Shown: one piece after another, positions 48,677 to 60,647 of the stretch
Position numbering within the stretch: position 1 is the first letter of the stretch
How the letters are laid out: every line of letters begins with the position of its first letter
Origin: Punica granatum
Lineage: Eukaryota > Streptophyta > Magnoliopsida > Myrtales > Lythraceae
Assembly: GCF_007655135.1 (NCBI RefSeq)
Contig: NC_045127.1
Location: 22,486,199-22,550,198, forward strand
Direction: 5' to 3'
DNA: 64,000 nt
Made by a program: the position numbers and the translations under genes
Notes under the pieces: model-generated
Seen by the model: only the letters and a program-made list of their open reading frames with translations
What the model was told of the DNA's origin: nothing
The model's database searches: none

Positions 48677-50572
48677 TGTTAGTGATATGCCCTAAAGCCT
48701 GATTTATGTATTTGGATAATTCCTTTTATGGCAATAAATTTTATTCTATTATTCATATATTGTCTATGTTTATTAGAATAAAGTCATTAAGATATTTTGA
48801 ATGCTTCATTCTTAAGAGTTAAGAATATAAGTGACGAAACAATTCGATAAGAATATCTTTAAACTGTTCACGATCGTAGGAGACTTAACTGGACATTATT
48901 TCTTCAGATAGATCGTCACCTCTGTCTGTTTCCATGATTGGTATACAGATACTAATGAAGATGGAGTAGTGAGTCTCATGCTATTTGATAACTGTTATCA
49001 TGACAGATATGTGGATACTTATATGATAAGTAGTCGAACGTGACGTACAGATAATATTCATACGGTAATTCACTAATGTCAATGAATGTTATCTGGATCG
49101 TATTAGTGCATATAGTCCTTAGACCTGAGATGGAACGGTATCTCAAGTATAAGTGATTAAGATTTGCTACTACTAATATATTTGTGCTTATCATAAGTAT
49201 TCGGTAGATAGTGGTCCTAGTTAGTTATACTTGGAGTTAGGTGTCCGATCAAGACGAGATTCGCTAACCTGAGTAAATAGGGAAAATGTCCTATGGATAT
49301 GAGTTTTGTTCTAGATCGAGAAATTCTCGGCCGGGGTAGATAGACTCGAATAGAAAAGAGTTTCTGTTCAAGTACTACAAATCTAAGAATGAAATTAGAG
49401 AGTCCATATGATCGACTATAGAGTTTGGCATTTACCGTAACTCTGACTAGATCGGGATATTGTAGTGAATAAATTCAATGCATGGCATATACTATCAAAG
49501 GTTCATCAGAATGTTTTCAATTATACATTCATCATCATTTGGATTGTTACGATATGCTGCTAGGTGTCACTCGTGAACTTTGGGAATTGATGGCATTTTG
49601 GGAATTATGTTTTTGGTTATAAAAAGAGTTTCTGGTAGTGTCAAATGAGTTGATACTATAATCCCACTGCCATTTAATGATGAACCTAGTTAGTCACACA
49701 CATTGAGCGTATTTAAACCGAGAAAAGAATTAATTCTAATTAAGGAAGTTAATTAGGAATTAATTATCGAACGAGGCTTGCAATGTGGTTGTAAAGGTGC
49801 TAGCACATCGTAAAGCCGAGTTCAATATCAAGGATAAATCTAATTAAGGAAATACGATAGTTTCTTTATTTGGAGAGTTTCTATAAATAGATTGTCTATT
49901 GATGGAAACTCGTGTCAAGGACTTGTTTGATCTTCATTTCTTACAACAAGGGCAAGTCATTGGATGACTTAAGTGTGAGGACTCATTTGTGATTTATTAA
50001 TTAATGTGGATTAATTAATAATTACATTTTAGTCCCTATGGTAAAGATATATATAGATATCTTCTTACATATAACCCCATTAATGCAATCGATCATCAAC
50101 CGATATTAGAGAGAAAGAGAGAAGGTTTCGACTGAGGCAATCAACAAGCAACTCAGTCGCACAAATCCCAAGGTTGATCGGAGTTCTTTTCGGTTCCAGT
50201 TCGGTGCTTTGGTGTTGTCTTTGACATCCTTGAAGAGATCCTTTCATTCCGTTACGATTTCGTTCGAGATCAATGACTTAGATCGGAGTGTATGGGTCAA
50301 GAAGAGTCTAATCTCGGTGGAGACGTGCTCGTGTAGATGAGCTAGAGACCGGACACTTGGACGGTTAGTTTGATCGACTCGAATCAACAAGGTTAGTTTA
50401 AAAGTCTAAACTTTTCTTGTAGATTCGATATGTGATGTTGTCTATTCGTTTAGAAGGCGATTCTTATGTCAAGATATGATCTTGAAGTTTTCTATTAAAA
50501 CGAGCACGCGATAAAAATTTGATTTTTACCGTAATGAACTTTTTCGCTACGCACGTGCTTAGTTTTCTAACA
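48677..50572 (+). repeat. 3' LTR of copia element 2 (1896 bp)
   Basis: Starts TGTTAGTGATATGCC after the purine tract gtgcaagtgggagat and ends CTAACA. It differs from its 5' partner by scattered substitutions and few indels. Confidence 0.92.
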
Positions 50573-52339
50573 TAACCAATAGTTGCTTTCTGCAGTTTGT
50601 GGATATTATAATTTATATTTAGCAGGTTGTGGTTTATAACTAAATTTTAGAGAAAATACTACTTAAATTTCGGGTCGTGACAATAATCATTTAGACCTGA
50701 TAAAGGAAATAATAGGCATCAGGGAGAACTTCCCATTTCGGGGTATGCTTCCCTCGTCGTGGAATCGATCTTCAGGATATCTTGTTGCTTCATTGAATAG
50801 TGTGTGATGGCTAGGTTCAATATAAAGTTCATTTTATGGAATTGGTCCCAGGGAATTCTCGAACTTGGTTAAAGTTGAGGGTTGATTTGATCTCAAAGAC
50901 TCATCTTCTCTCCTTGTGATCCAATAAATTTTGGTTTAACAAACGGATACTCTTCTCAACAATTTTTTAGATCATATATATATATATATATATATATATT
51001 TATTTATTTATTTTGAGAAGCTGATTGGTTTAGATCAGTTGAAACCTTCGTAAATGTTTCCGCTTGACAACATCAGGAATAGATTTATCATCAAATTTAA
51101 TGAGAAAATAGAGAAGTTTTGAGTGACATTGCTCAGCTTCGTCTCCAGTTTGGTGTTTCTCATCATCACTCCCCTCAGCGCACAAATTGCTGGTCTGTGT
51201 CAACAATGCCAGTCCCTAGAAACATAAAGAATTGCACACCTTGTTTGGATTTGAGGGTTAGCATAGAATTTTAACGATAACCCTCAAAATTCCACAACTC
51301 TCCCCCATGCTTGAAATTGCTCTGAATCTTGTTAAAAGGCAGAAGATAAACCAAGTATGGTGGACCTGTCAATGAGCATAAAGAACTGGAGACATTAAAG
51401 AACATCTGCTCACTTTGACGGTAAAGAAATCAGCATGACCAGCCTTTTCAGGTCCTCAGCAATTTTATTAAAAGAGAGCGATGTATAGTCTCAGAGCAAA
51501 GGCATAAATGGTTACAATCATATAGTTATCGTCTCCTCTTCTGTCCTTTCTACAGTGAGAAAATGGTTCCCCAGTATATATGGGTCATGATCCAGCTTTA
51601 CTATAAGAGAAACTGAACAAGAGACCTCATCTTAGCGAAGCCATGTTCTATAGAACGTAAGGAGAATGACATGAAATCAACATGGGGACTGGTCTATCTT
51701 GACATTGCAATTCTAATCACAAACGTTTCGACTCATTCTAATAAACAGGGTAGAATTGACGAAAAGTATATACAAGTCTTGAACCAGCAAAATCTCTCTG
51801 CCACAACTAGCATAAAATGAAAGGGAGCCGAAACAACAATCGAAAGTCGACTTGTCATATAACCTGAGAGATCTTGTCTTCCTTCGAAGCTGCTCTTTTC
51901 GACTTCCAAAATAAGCTGACAATGAAAATATGCCTATCTAATTGCACAGTATACCATCAGATTCATCGATCAATGAACAAGATTGAAGATTCAGAGAAAT
52001 AAAAGAACCAATTTTGTCGGTTCAGAGCCCCCGAGTCATTATGGTATTGAAAAAATCAGACAAGCAGACAAGGCAAAGGCAATTCATAAAGGAAAACATT
52101 CAGAGCTCAAAAGATCCATTTGCATTTGAAGAACAATGATTCAAAAGAAAAATAACAGAAACTAGTTCGCTATGCACTTAAAATCCATCAGAGGTCACAC
52201 TCCGACTAGTAATCCGCCGACTCCGCATAACCATTGGCCCAACCAAAAGTGGCCGAAACCAGTACCTAAACTAGAGTAGACAGACCCAAAATTCCGATCA
52301 AAAGCCAGAGTCGAGTTCATAGCTAAAGAACATGGACAT
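50573..52339. other. Unit 2-specific sequence and STKL 3' flank
   Basis: 50573-51770 has no counterpart in unit 1. On the minus strand it contains TGTCACGACCCGAAATTTAA starting at about 50693, a start typical of plant Ty3-type LTRs, so a degraded LTR may have hosted copia element 2. A (TA)n tract lies at 50977-50999. The remainder to about 51770 is of ordinary base composition with no supported gene. From 51770 it is collinear with 23670-24240, the STKL 3' flank. Confidence 0.45.
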
Positions 52340-53284
52340 TTAACTTCCTAACGAGGGACGAGTCTGACAAATAACAGCAGCGTGGTCGTTGATCAACCTA
52401 GCCCGCTCCACAATGAGCTGCAGTTCCTGTTCTTCCAGCCTCTTCCATCGCTGATCCAATTCCACCCTCATCCTCTCATCGACCAAGTAAGTCTTTTTCC
52501 TTACAAACTCCTCGTTAAGGGACCTGCCCCCACCGACATCCTCAATCCCCTTCAACAACCGACGAGACAGAGCAGAAACCGAAGTCCCTACGTGCCCCTC
52601 AAGCCCACGAGCCGCGGCAGCCTTCCCTTTCACAGGCTTTTTGGCGGCAGTCCTCCCTTTCACAAGGTTTTCGACAGACCCCCACACCTTCACGGCCAAT
52701 TCGAGGAAATTCTCCTCCTGGGGGCTGAGCTCGGCGCCCTCCTTGACCTTCTTGTCACGGCTCTTAAACTTCTTCTTCAGATTCCGGATCTTGCTGCTCA
52801 GCTGCCGTTTCGACACGGAAGATGGGATCTTTTGCTTGATACACTCGTAGATGTCGTTGAGTTCGTACTTCGGCTTGTTCTTGGAGACCTCGACCAAGCC
52901 CTTCATCACCTCCATCTCTTCCGGCTCGCTCCACATCCGCTGGAAAAATTGCTTCTTTTCCGCCACCGAGTTCGACTTGGTCTTGACCCGCTTCGACGCC
53001 GCCTCCCCATTCGAGACGATCCCTTCCGCACCGCGCTTCTTCCGCTCCGCGGGTTCCCAGGGGACCGGCTTGTCGTTCTGCTTGACGGCTCGATCGGGAC
53101 CGGGCTCGGACTCGGTCTCAGAATCTGAAGATTGGAGTTGTTGTTTCTTCTGTTCTTCCTCTTGATCTTCTTCCTCTTCCTCTTCGTCATCTTCCTCTTC
53201 TTCATCTTCCTGGGCCTCTTCTTCTACTTCCCTTTCTGAAGAGGCAGATGGCGGATCATCGCTGAAGGAACGCTTCGGCGCCAT
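52340..53284 (-). CDS. GeBP/STKL family DNA-binding protein (DUF573), intact copy
   Basis: Single-exon gene of 314 codons from the ATG at 53284 (MAPKRSFSDD); an upstream in-frame GTG is not used as start. Residues about 19-45 are strongly acidic. A basic nuclear-localisation-like segment (KRVKTK) follows near 98. The DUF573 domain spans about 111-202 (QFFQRMWSEPEEMEVMKGL, YELNDIYECIKQKI, KIRNLKKKFKSRDKK, LAVKVWG). The C-terminus holds a charged helical stretch (RWKRLEEQELQLIVERARL) resembling the leucine-zipper-like tail of GeBP/STKL proteins. The known family (GeBP, GPL, STKL) are plant nuclear DNA-binding regulators tied to trichome genes, cytokinin and sugar responses; the target of this one is unknown. 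A purine-rich 5' UTR (GA-rich, 53366-53404) precedes it. The unit 1 copy is interrupted by a stop codon. Confidence 0.87.
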   Translation of the reverse strand: MAPKRSFSDDPPSASSEREVEEEAQEDEEEEDDEEEEEEDQEEEQKKQQLQSSDSETESEPGPDRAVKQNDKPVPWEPAERKKRGAEGIVSNGEAASKRVKTKSNSVAEKKQFFQRMWSEPEEMEVMKGLVEVSKNKPKYELNDIYECIKQKIPSSVSKRQLSSKIRNLKKKFKSRDKKVKEGAELSPQEENFLELAVKVWGSVENLVKGRTAAKKPVKGKAAAARGLEGHVGTSVSALSRRLLKGIEDVGGGRSLNEEFVRKKTYLVDERMRVELDQRWKRLEEQELQLIVERARLINDHAAVICQTRPSLGS

Positions 53285-56200
53285 TGACACGAGGGCAGAG
53301 CTCTCTTTCCCTTGCTAGACAGTAACACAGCTGTGATGTTGGAGTCTGTACGTACATATATGGGGGGCGAGAGGGAGGGAAAGAGAGAGAGAGAGAGGGA
53401 GAGAAGATCTTGAGAAGGAAGTCAAACGGTCTTTTTTTTGGGGGTGTCAGTCAAACGGTCTTAAGAGTCATTACATTATGGTTTGGTTTCACTAATTAAT
53501 ATCAATTAATTTCACTTACCGGCTACCGAAAAAAAGGTTTCACTTAACTAAAAAAAATATCAATTAATTTCAAAATAAATATAAAGTACTTCTATTTATT
53601 TCTATTTCAAATAAATTCTCCATATTTGGTGATATTTTATATATATAACAAATACCACCACAGCAACGTACCCTCAATCTTTCCTATATAACCTCTATCT
53701 TTCCTATAAAACTAGTTTATATATATATATATATATGGCTTAATTAATATTTTGTACAATATAATTGACAAATATAATGAAGGCCGACATTATTTCCACA
53801 AGTATTATCGATTTTCTTGACAAAAATATCCGCATTCACTTTTTAAGTAAGTGTTACTAGAATTCCTAATATCATGATATTCTCTTCCTATCAATATATT
53901 TTCCTAAGTTACTCTTTTTTTTTTGCTTATAGAAGATAAATATTTTCTTATTTTAGTTCATCAAATTTTTTTTTGTATAGATTACGGACGGGGTGGTAGC
54001 CAGCAGGTCACAGGGACATATGCGATCTCAATGAATGACATCAGGGTCTCATTTTCAAGAGCTCACGGGCCCTCATCCTTTTCGATTATAAGGAAGCTAA
54101 TCATGTAGTACAATAAAAGAGAACACTGGCACTGGTCTTTTGCAGTTCAATCAAACATCTTTCTTTACTTGTAAATTTGCACCCCTATCAGTGTCTTTGT
54201 TTGTCCCTTTCTGTGTGGAACCAGAACTTCAACCCATTCTCAAATCAAATTCTTTCTCATGAAACATAATTTTATCAATTATACAAAATGCAATTACATT
54301 GGATGCAGGTTGGTTATATTCCACACGTTTATTATTGTTTAATTTAATTTTATGATAAGGGTATGTGCCCAAGGTCCCACGCGAACATTGTACAAGCTCA
54401 CTAGTCATGTTATTCCTCCTGTCACGGGGACCATATAGTTAGTTACAAAGCACATGCACCAATTAACATGAGGGCGTTGGTCAACGGCAATTACTGATAA
54501 CCAAAAGGTAAACTCTACCTGCAATGCAAAATTTTGATTCACCATAATTACATCGTGACCAAAATGGTCAAGTCGACGTGCAAACGAAATTGGTCTCAAC
54601 ATAGGTTGAGAATACTCGTGATCATGTAACGTAATCAAATTGTACAAAATGCATTTCCATTGTTTATGTTCCATGCGTCCATTATTATTTAATTTTTTTA
54701 TTACAATAGGTATTCGGGCTCCCACATGAATACCGTACAAGCACAGAGGAGATGTTAGTCCCGGGGACCATGCAATTAGCCGCATAGCACAAGCACTAAA
54801 ATAACATGAGGATATTGCTCAATAGCAAGCTGATCACTATTATAATTAAAGCCAACGCTATTTCCACAAGTATTATTGGTTTCTTGACTAAAATTCTCAT
54901 TCACTTTTTAAGTAAGTTTTACTAGGATCCCTAATCTCATAATATTTTCTTCCCACCAATATCTTTTCCTAAGTTACTTTTCTTTTCTTTTTTTTTCCCC
55001 TTAAAAGATAAGTCTTTTCTTATTTTACTTCATCAATTATGTACTCCCTTCCTTAATTTCACGATCCTATTAGATCTTATCTTTTTATTTATTTATTTAT
55101 ATACTTACTTTGCAATACTTACAATTTCAATTCCAACTTTTTCTTTCACTACTAGTGAAGTCATTTGGTCGCATATATAATTTTCCATCTCCTAGTTTAT
55201 TTGAGCAAATTACTAATTTCTTTATTTCCATATTCCAATTAAAATATAAATAACCCCTTTCCACCTTTTCCTCGTCATTCAATATTCCTTTTATTTCTGT
55301 GAGATTTTATTTTAATTAATACAAATAATAATATATTAATTTGTCATGATGTATGAAGTGACCGAGTCTTTCACAAAGGAAAAGGAATTGCATCTATTAC
55401 ATATAGAACAGAAGAGAAGTTCATCATCTGCTCATATAAATTACGAGTATGAAATATATGATCGTTAGAAAAAATTACAAAATATATATGATCTATTCAT
55501 AAAAATTAAAGATCATAAAAAACAGTAAATAAGTTTATAAAGTAAAGATAAGATATTCATGAATTCAACAGAGGAGAGAAAAGATAGATTATAGGGGAGG
55601 AAAGTTAACGATTATATGTGTGATCGAACATGATTTACTTGGTAAATTAAGAAAAAAAATAACAATTTTTTGGTGGAGAGAATCATGGAATTAAGGATTA
55701 AATCATAAACTTGCTTAGAAATTGAATAATGGGATGTTTTAATCAAGCAATCAATGATCTATATCTATCTATCTATATATATATATATATATAGTAAAAC
55801 AATATACACTAAACAATAAATATCCGTGATAAATGCTATCAACATACTCAAAGTAAATATCATAAAATAAATACTATATTTAATTTACATAAATATTAAT
55901 AAGTATATCATATAGCAAAATTCTCATATTTTCTATATATACAATTTCACAAATAGAATTGAAATATACATTAATAAAAATAATTTTTTTTTGTCAAGAA
56001 AATGTCAAAAGATTTAAATTAAATATTTTAAATGAGAGCATCCCAATATACTATTACAAAACATTATATTAAGAAATTAAAAAACCAGATTTCTATATTT
56101 GAACAAAATATATAATGATCTTTGATAATAAACTAATGACTAATTAAATATTTATTTTTTTATGAATATTAATTAAGCATTTATAAAGCATAGAGTTGTC

Positions 56201-56384
56201 ATTAAACCCTTTAAAATTAGTCCAATGTCAACATATTGGAAATTATTCTTCAAGATAGACCTTAATGGTTAAAAATTCTTAGCATTCATTAGAAGTAATT
56301 TCATTTTTAAAAAATTACGAATAATTATTATATGTAAATAGATTAGTGCAACACATGGAATTGAAAATTAGTAAACAGTATAAA
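53285..56384. other. Spacer after STKL copy 2
   Basis: Probable promoter and 5' UTR of STKL in the first ~150 bases, including a GA-rich tract at 53366-53404. The rest is AT-rich and collinear with 25150-28440, without the SINE. (TA)n tract at 55775-55793. No gene supported. Confidence 0.6.
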
Positions 56385-56733
56385 TGAGGTTTCGAAAAAA
56401 TAAATAAATAACAGTGGTGTATATATAATAAGGTTCAAGAGGGTATTACTGTAATTTTATAAAAAAAGAGGAGGATTAGAAATAATTTTTAACAATTTAT
56501 CCCTTCATAATATATCAAATTGATGGAATGAAAAAATGATTTTTTGGCGGGTAATAAATTTGACAATATCTTTTACCAAAATAAGATGTTAAAATTAAAG
56601 ATGGATCGGAAAGAGAGTCTCAATAAAAAATCAGAGGCGACGGATAGAGCGCCTCCACCGGAGCTTATACGATATTGGCTGACTCGTGACGTGAGTGTCA
56701 GTCTGATAGCTTGGACGATCAGATTCAGAGTTG

Positions 56734-57868
56734 ATGGACGGCAGCAAAGAAGGAGGAGGAGAAGATGAAGAATCTGTGAGAGAGGTGCTTAGAGATCGTC
56801 TCCGACTCTCTTCCATCTCCCTCGCCCAATCCCAAGGTAAACCACATCTTCCTTCTGCCGACTGCTCCCCCAATAAATCGGCGAGTTCAAGTTCGGTATC
56901 TGACTCTTCTCTCGTCCTCGGGAAATGGTTGTTTGTTGATGTTTCATTTCAGCGCTTCGAGATGGCATGGAAGTTTCCGAACCAGTCCTGGCCTGCATTG
57001 CCGACTTATCCTTCAAATATGCAGGTAATCGAAGCTCTTCCAGGGTTTATAGGGTTTATTGATTTTGCCATGACTCGATGCCGGCGATTGTGGTGCCAGA
57101 ACGTGCATTCTGAGCTCCTGACGTTGCACCTGCTGCTTCTACGTATCATCAATTCTGTTACGAATTCGCTTTTGACGCAATATGAGTATTTCGAGTTTTT
57201 CCGTCTTTTCTTGCGAATTATATGTGTTATAATACTGGAGGTTAGATTATCCGTGAATGGGTTGGACAAGAGAGATTGCTGATTGGGCTGTAGCGTTGTT
57301 GCCTTTCCCGTGGTTGGTCCCGAGGGAATCTGAAATGGTTTGGATAGTATGTTTCTGAGAGGTTTATAGAAGTATGAATTCGACTGGTCTCATGATACGA
57401 GAATCAGCTCCCTGCCAGGTCATTGATGTTACTTGTTGTTTGTCTCTTCTGGCTGCTGTACGAAACAGAGCAGTTGGCCATCGACGTCGAGCAGTTTGCA
57501 CGACATGCTGGTCGCAAGTATGTGAACATGGAAGACGTCATCCTCTCCGGTGAGTCCTATTTCATCAGATTGCTTTCTCTTGCAACCTCTCTCTGCATCT
57601 TCATGTTGTTCATGTTTTTTGGCCCTAGTTTGATTTCATCTCACGAGGTGCCTCAAATCGCTTTTTGGTTTGGTTGGTCTTCCTGGTTTATGTTTATCGT
57701 GTCTTTTTTATCCCAGCGCATAGGAATGAGCAGCTAGCCAGATCACTGAGGTCTTTCTCCAATGGAATTAAAGTGAAAGAACCCCAGTCCGAGAAGAAGC
57801 GGAAAAAAACATCATCAAGAAAGGAAGAGAAAGCTGCTCCGAGCACAATCCACGTTCTTGATCTCTGA
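56734..57868 (+). CDS. MHF1: MHF1 / CENP-S-like histone-fold protein, copy 2 (in unit 3)
   Basis: Same four-exon structure as the copy at 828: 56734-56836, 56953-57024, 57469-57549, 57717-57868, each at a constant offset of 55906, so there is not a single net indel across 1135 bp. It encodes 135 residues. Differences from copy 1 are few and mostly mild: Gly to Ser and Glu to Asp in the acidic start, Ile to Leu near the end of exon 1, Asp to Glu in VSEPVLACIADL, and Asn to Asp in QLAIDVEQFARHAG. All splice borders and the stop are intact. Both copies look functional, so the locus may supply two nearly identical MHF1 proteins. Family role as for copy 1: partner of MHF2, with FANCM in DNA repair and crossover control. 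Confidence 0.85.
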
Positions 57869-59490
57869 TGCATCGACCGTGTGGGGTTTGTATCTGAGAA
57901 AGTAGGAAAGCAGCTCATTTGGTAAGAGAGCCCTCGGTAGCTAGCTCGAGGAATGCACATATTGTAACTCAAGCACAACACATATTTCTGAACAATGTTG
58001 GATGACGTTATCTAGACTTGCTTACTCTTTGCCCCACCTAAACTCGGAAGATATGCTAATGACAAATCTTCGTATATATCTGGAAAATGCAGTAACATGA
58101 CGTGCCTTTGCTTTGAACCCTTGTCTTCTCTAGCTAGCAATAATGATGCACTTTATTACCGTCAAAAAATTGCGATTGGCGTGAAAAGCCATCTAGCGGT
58201 GACCCAGTTCATGAGACCATTTAAAACAATTTCGTCGACCTAGCCCTACCTACTTAGATGTGCGATTGCTTCCTTTACTACCTATGGTTGAGAAACGAAG
58301 TCAGCCTCATTTGGGTAACAGTTTAGGACAATTCAGAGCTTCTCCCTCCACTTTCTCTCTCATTAGAGATGTTAGGCTGACTTAGGATACGGTCCTAAGG
58401 CTGCACGGGCAAGGGAACGCTAGATGGAAACTGTGCTCCTGTGACACTAGTCTATTCCTATATTTGATTTGTCTTGCCAAAGAAATAATCCTTATCTACC
58501 ACATAGAAGTGTGCCAGCCATGTATACAAATCCACGTATTTAATCGACTCCGTCGTGGGAAAGAATTAGCAAAATTCCCTTTATGAGCCGCTAGCCATGA
58601 GCCCATTCCTTGCCAAATCAGCCCACTCAGGAAACTTCCATGATTTCCTTCATAATCCGCAAACCCGTCAGCGGCTGTCCATGTGGGTAGATCTGCGAAT
58701 CCTCAAGTCGGGTCTTCAAGAACTCAATCATGGGTCGTTTCCACTGCTTGGGCCCCTGTCCGTCCTTTATGTGGTGTCATGGACCTCTAGTTAAGGCCCG
58801 AACTGACCAATTAAGTTCAAACATTCGTCCACTACGTCATAAGCTCCTTTAGGTTCGAAAATCGAATGTACACAAAATCCATTGCCGGTGTCGTTCGTGA
58901 TTTGTTCTTGCAGAAGACCTGGTACATGATTAACTCTGTTCAACAATTTCCTGGGAACCCAATAAAAGCGCCTAGAGTAACTCGAATTCTATCTCAGTTA
59001 GTTACTATCGGGTAAACAATTTTAATCATGTTTCCTAACACTAAATCAATTTCAAGTAGTAGATATCAAAGTATACTTGTCGAACATGGACAAATAATTG
59101 CCGTGAGCAAAGCAAAAACAACGGAAAATAAACAGAAAATATAACAAGACACTGGCAAAAGAGATCAAGACAAGATGAACGATAACAAAGCAAAAATGAA
59201 CAGACTACTATATGAAACCTCATCATATGAAGATCTCTTTTTTGGATGAGATTTAGCCAATTAACTTTGACATCTCCATATTGATCGTATAATTTCGTTG
59301 ACTACCCAAAAGAGATAGAAAGAAGATTTACAACAACGCTTTTAATTAAACAATAACATGAAACTTATATACAATTCTCTTATATGGTTAAACTAAAATT
59401 CGTTTCCGCTCAATACAACCATAAGTCCGCTACCAATATCTAACCAGTACTCGATCATGACAAAATCGCTAAGCAATCCTTCCTGTTGCT

Positions 59491-59589
59491 TCATCGCTTC
59501 ATTTTTAAGGTCTCATGCTCCAAAATTCTCGGTGTCAGAGGATCAGATTGTTCCAATATTTCTCTTAGATCTGCTTCAAAGCCTTCCAT
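59491..59589 (-). other. Small acidic reading frame, possible gene remnant
   Basis: 32 codons from the ATG at 59589, starting MEGFEADLREILE, preceded by the CT-rich complement of the GA tract. It differs from the unit 1 copy by one substitution (Gln for Pro at codon 14). Family not recognised. Confidence 0.22.
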
Positions 59590-59638
59590 ATCTGGCTCTT
59601 TTTTGTTGCGTCCACTGTGATGGAAGGAAGAGAAGAAG

Positions 59639-59641
<3 letters not shown>

Positions 59642-59679
<38 letters not shown>
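59642..59679. repeat. (GA)n microsatellite, unit 3
   Basis: About 19 GA repeats, longer than its unit 1 counterpart at 3726-3757. Confidence 0.95.
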
Positions 59680-59682
<3 letters not shown>

Positions 59683-59773
59683 ATCAAAATGGCGGAAGGG
59701 GTAGGGAAGAAAAGAGATCTGAGATGAAGAGGGATTGTGTGAGAGAGAGGGTGATGATGTTTGAAGAAGGGCT

Positions 59774-59932
59774 TGTTTGGTTTCAAAGTGTGATTTTAAA
59801 ATCAAATTTTAACTTAATTCTACCAACAACAAATCAAAATAACTCATATAAAGTCAAAGGGTGGGCCCCATTTATATCACTCTTTTTCAAAATCAAAATC
59901 TAATTTTAAAATCATACTTTGAAATCAAATAC
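59774..59932. mobile_element. MITE A, unit 3 copy
   Basis: tgtttggtttcaaagtgtga at the left is the inverse of tcatactttgaaatcaaata at the right. Orthologous to 3849-4008. Confidence 0.6.
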
Positions 59933-60610
59933 AGCATAAGTCATTTTTTTCCTAACCTAGGCATGCTGGCAAAATGGCAGACTTATTAAAAAAATTTAAA
60001 AGCTGCAAAACACATAAACATTGTTTGGGTTTGTAAAGGTCCCGTTAGGTGGGGAGATGGTTCTTTGACGGGGCAATTCCACCGGTGGCCATCTTTTGAC
60101 TGGACGGTGTTACCACGTGACAGTACTGACGTAATAACACCGTTAAACTAAATACTTTCTCCATGAGTAGAAAAAAAAAGGATCATTTGGAATTAGTTAC
60201 AAGATTTAGGAATACCTCTTTGTCATTTTATTTCCATTTCCTAAAACCAAATATTATTTATTTACAAGGACAACTTTGTTATGTCTCTGACACATACAAG
60301 CTAGTCCTAAACCTCGACATGTATAGAATAACTGTGAAGCAGACAGAGAAGAGAAAAACAAGGCATAGGGTGAAATGTACCTCAAGGAGAGGCCGTTTGG
60401 GTTGTGCTCGATCGGATCCAGTCTCGCGATCGTGATGCTTTCTTCTGGTGGCTTTTCGGAATTCGGAATCTAATTCTGGAACAAGGAGAGATGACTAGAT
60501 ATCATGACCGATGGAGATGGAACAGGGGAGAGAGTTAAAGTGCCGAGGATAATTATATTATACTTTTATTATCATCATCATCACCATCATCGTCGTCATC
60601 ATTATCATTA

Positions 60611-60647
<37 letters not shown>

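Larger units (their letters stand above)
41452..50572 (+). mobile_element. Ty1/copia LTR retrotransposon, element 2 (9121 bp)
   Basis: Same family as element 1: LTRs bounded by TGTTAG and CTAACA, an intact tRNA-Met primer site, the three leader repeats, a copia-order pol and the same purine tract. Most of gag is missing or unrecognisable, and pol has many stops and frameshifts. A 347 bp Mutator-type MITE is nested in its leader. The flanking five bases are gaaca and taacc, only partly alike, so the target-site duplication is decayed or absent. It sits at a different place in the cassette from element 1, so the two insertions are independent. Confidence 0.93.
30193..56384 (+). repeat. Tandem segmental duplication, unit 2
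   Basis: Second copy of the cassette. It lacks MHF1 (deletion junction at 30806/30807), keeps a broken NBS-LRR, carries its own copia element between NBS-LRR and STKL, and has an intact STKL gene. At its right end the sequence passes from the unit-end motif gaaaattagtaaacagtata directly to gaggtttcg of unit 3, so the ~2 kb present at the unit 1/2 border is missing. Confidence 0.9.
57869..59773. other. Spacer downstream of MHF1 copy 2
   Basis: Collinear with 1963-3848. No gene supported beyond the small minus-strand frame at 59491-59589. (GA)n tract at 59642-59679. Confidence 0.5.

Noticed and set aside
52382..53128. Long plus-strand frames opposite the STKL genes (also 24484-25020)
   Set aside because: They are antisense shadows of the GC-rich STKL coding sequence; the minus strand carries the DUF573 motifs.
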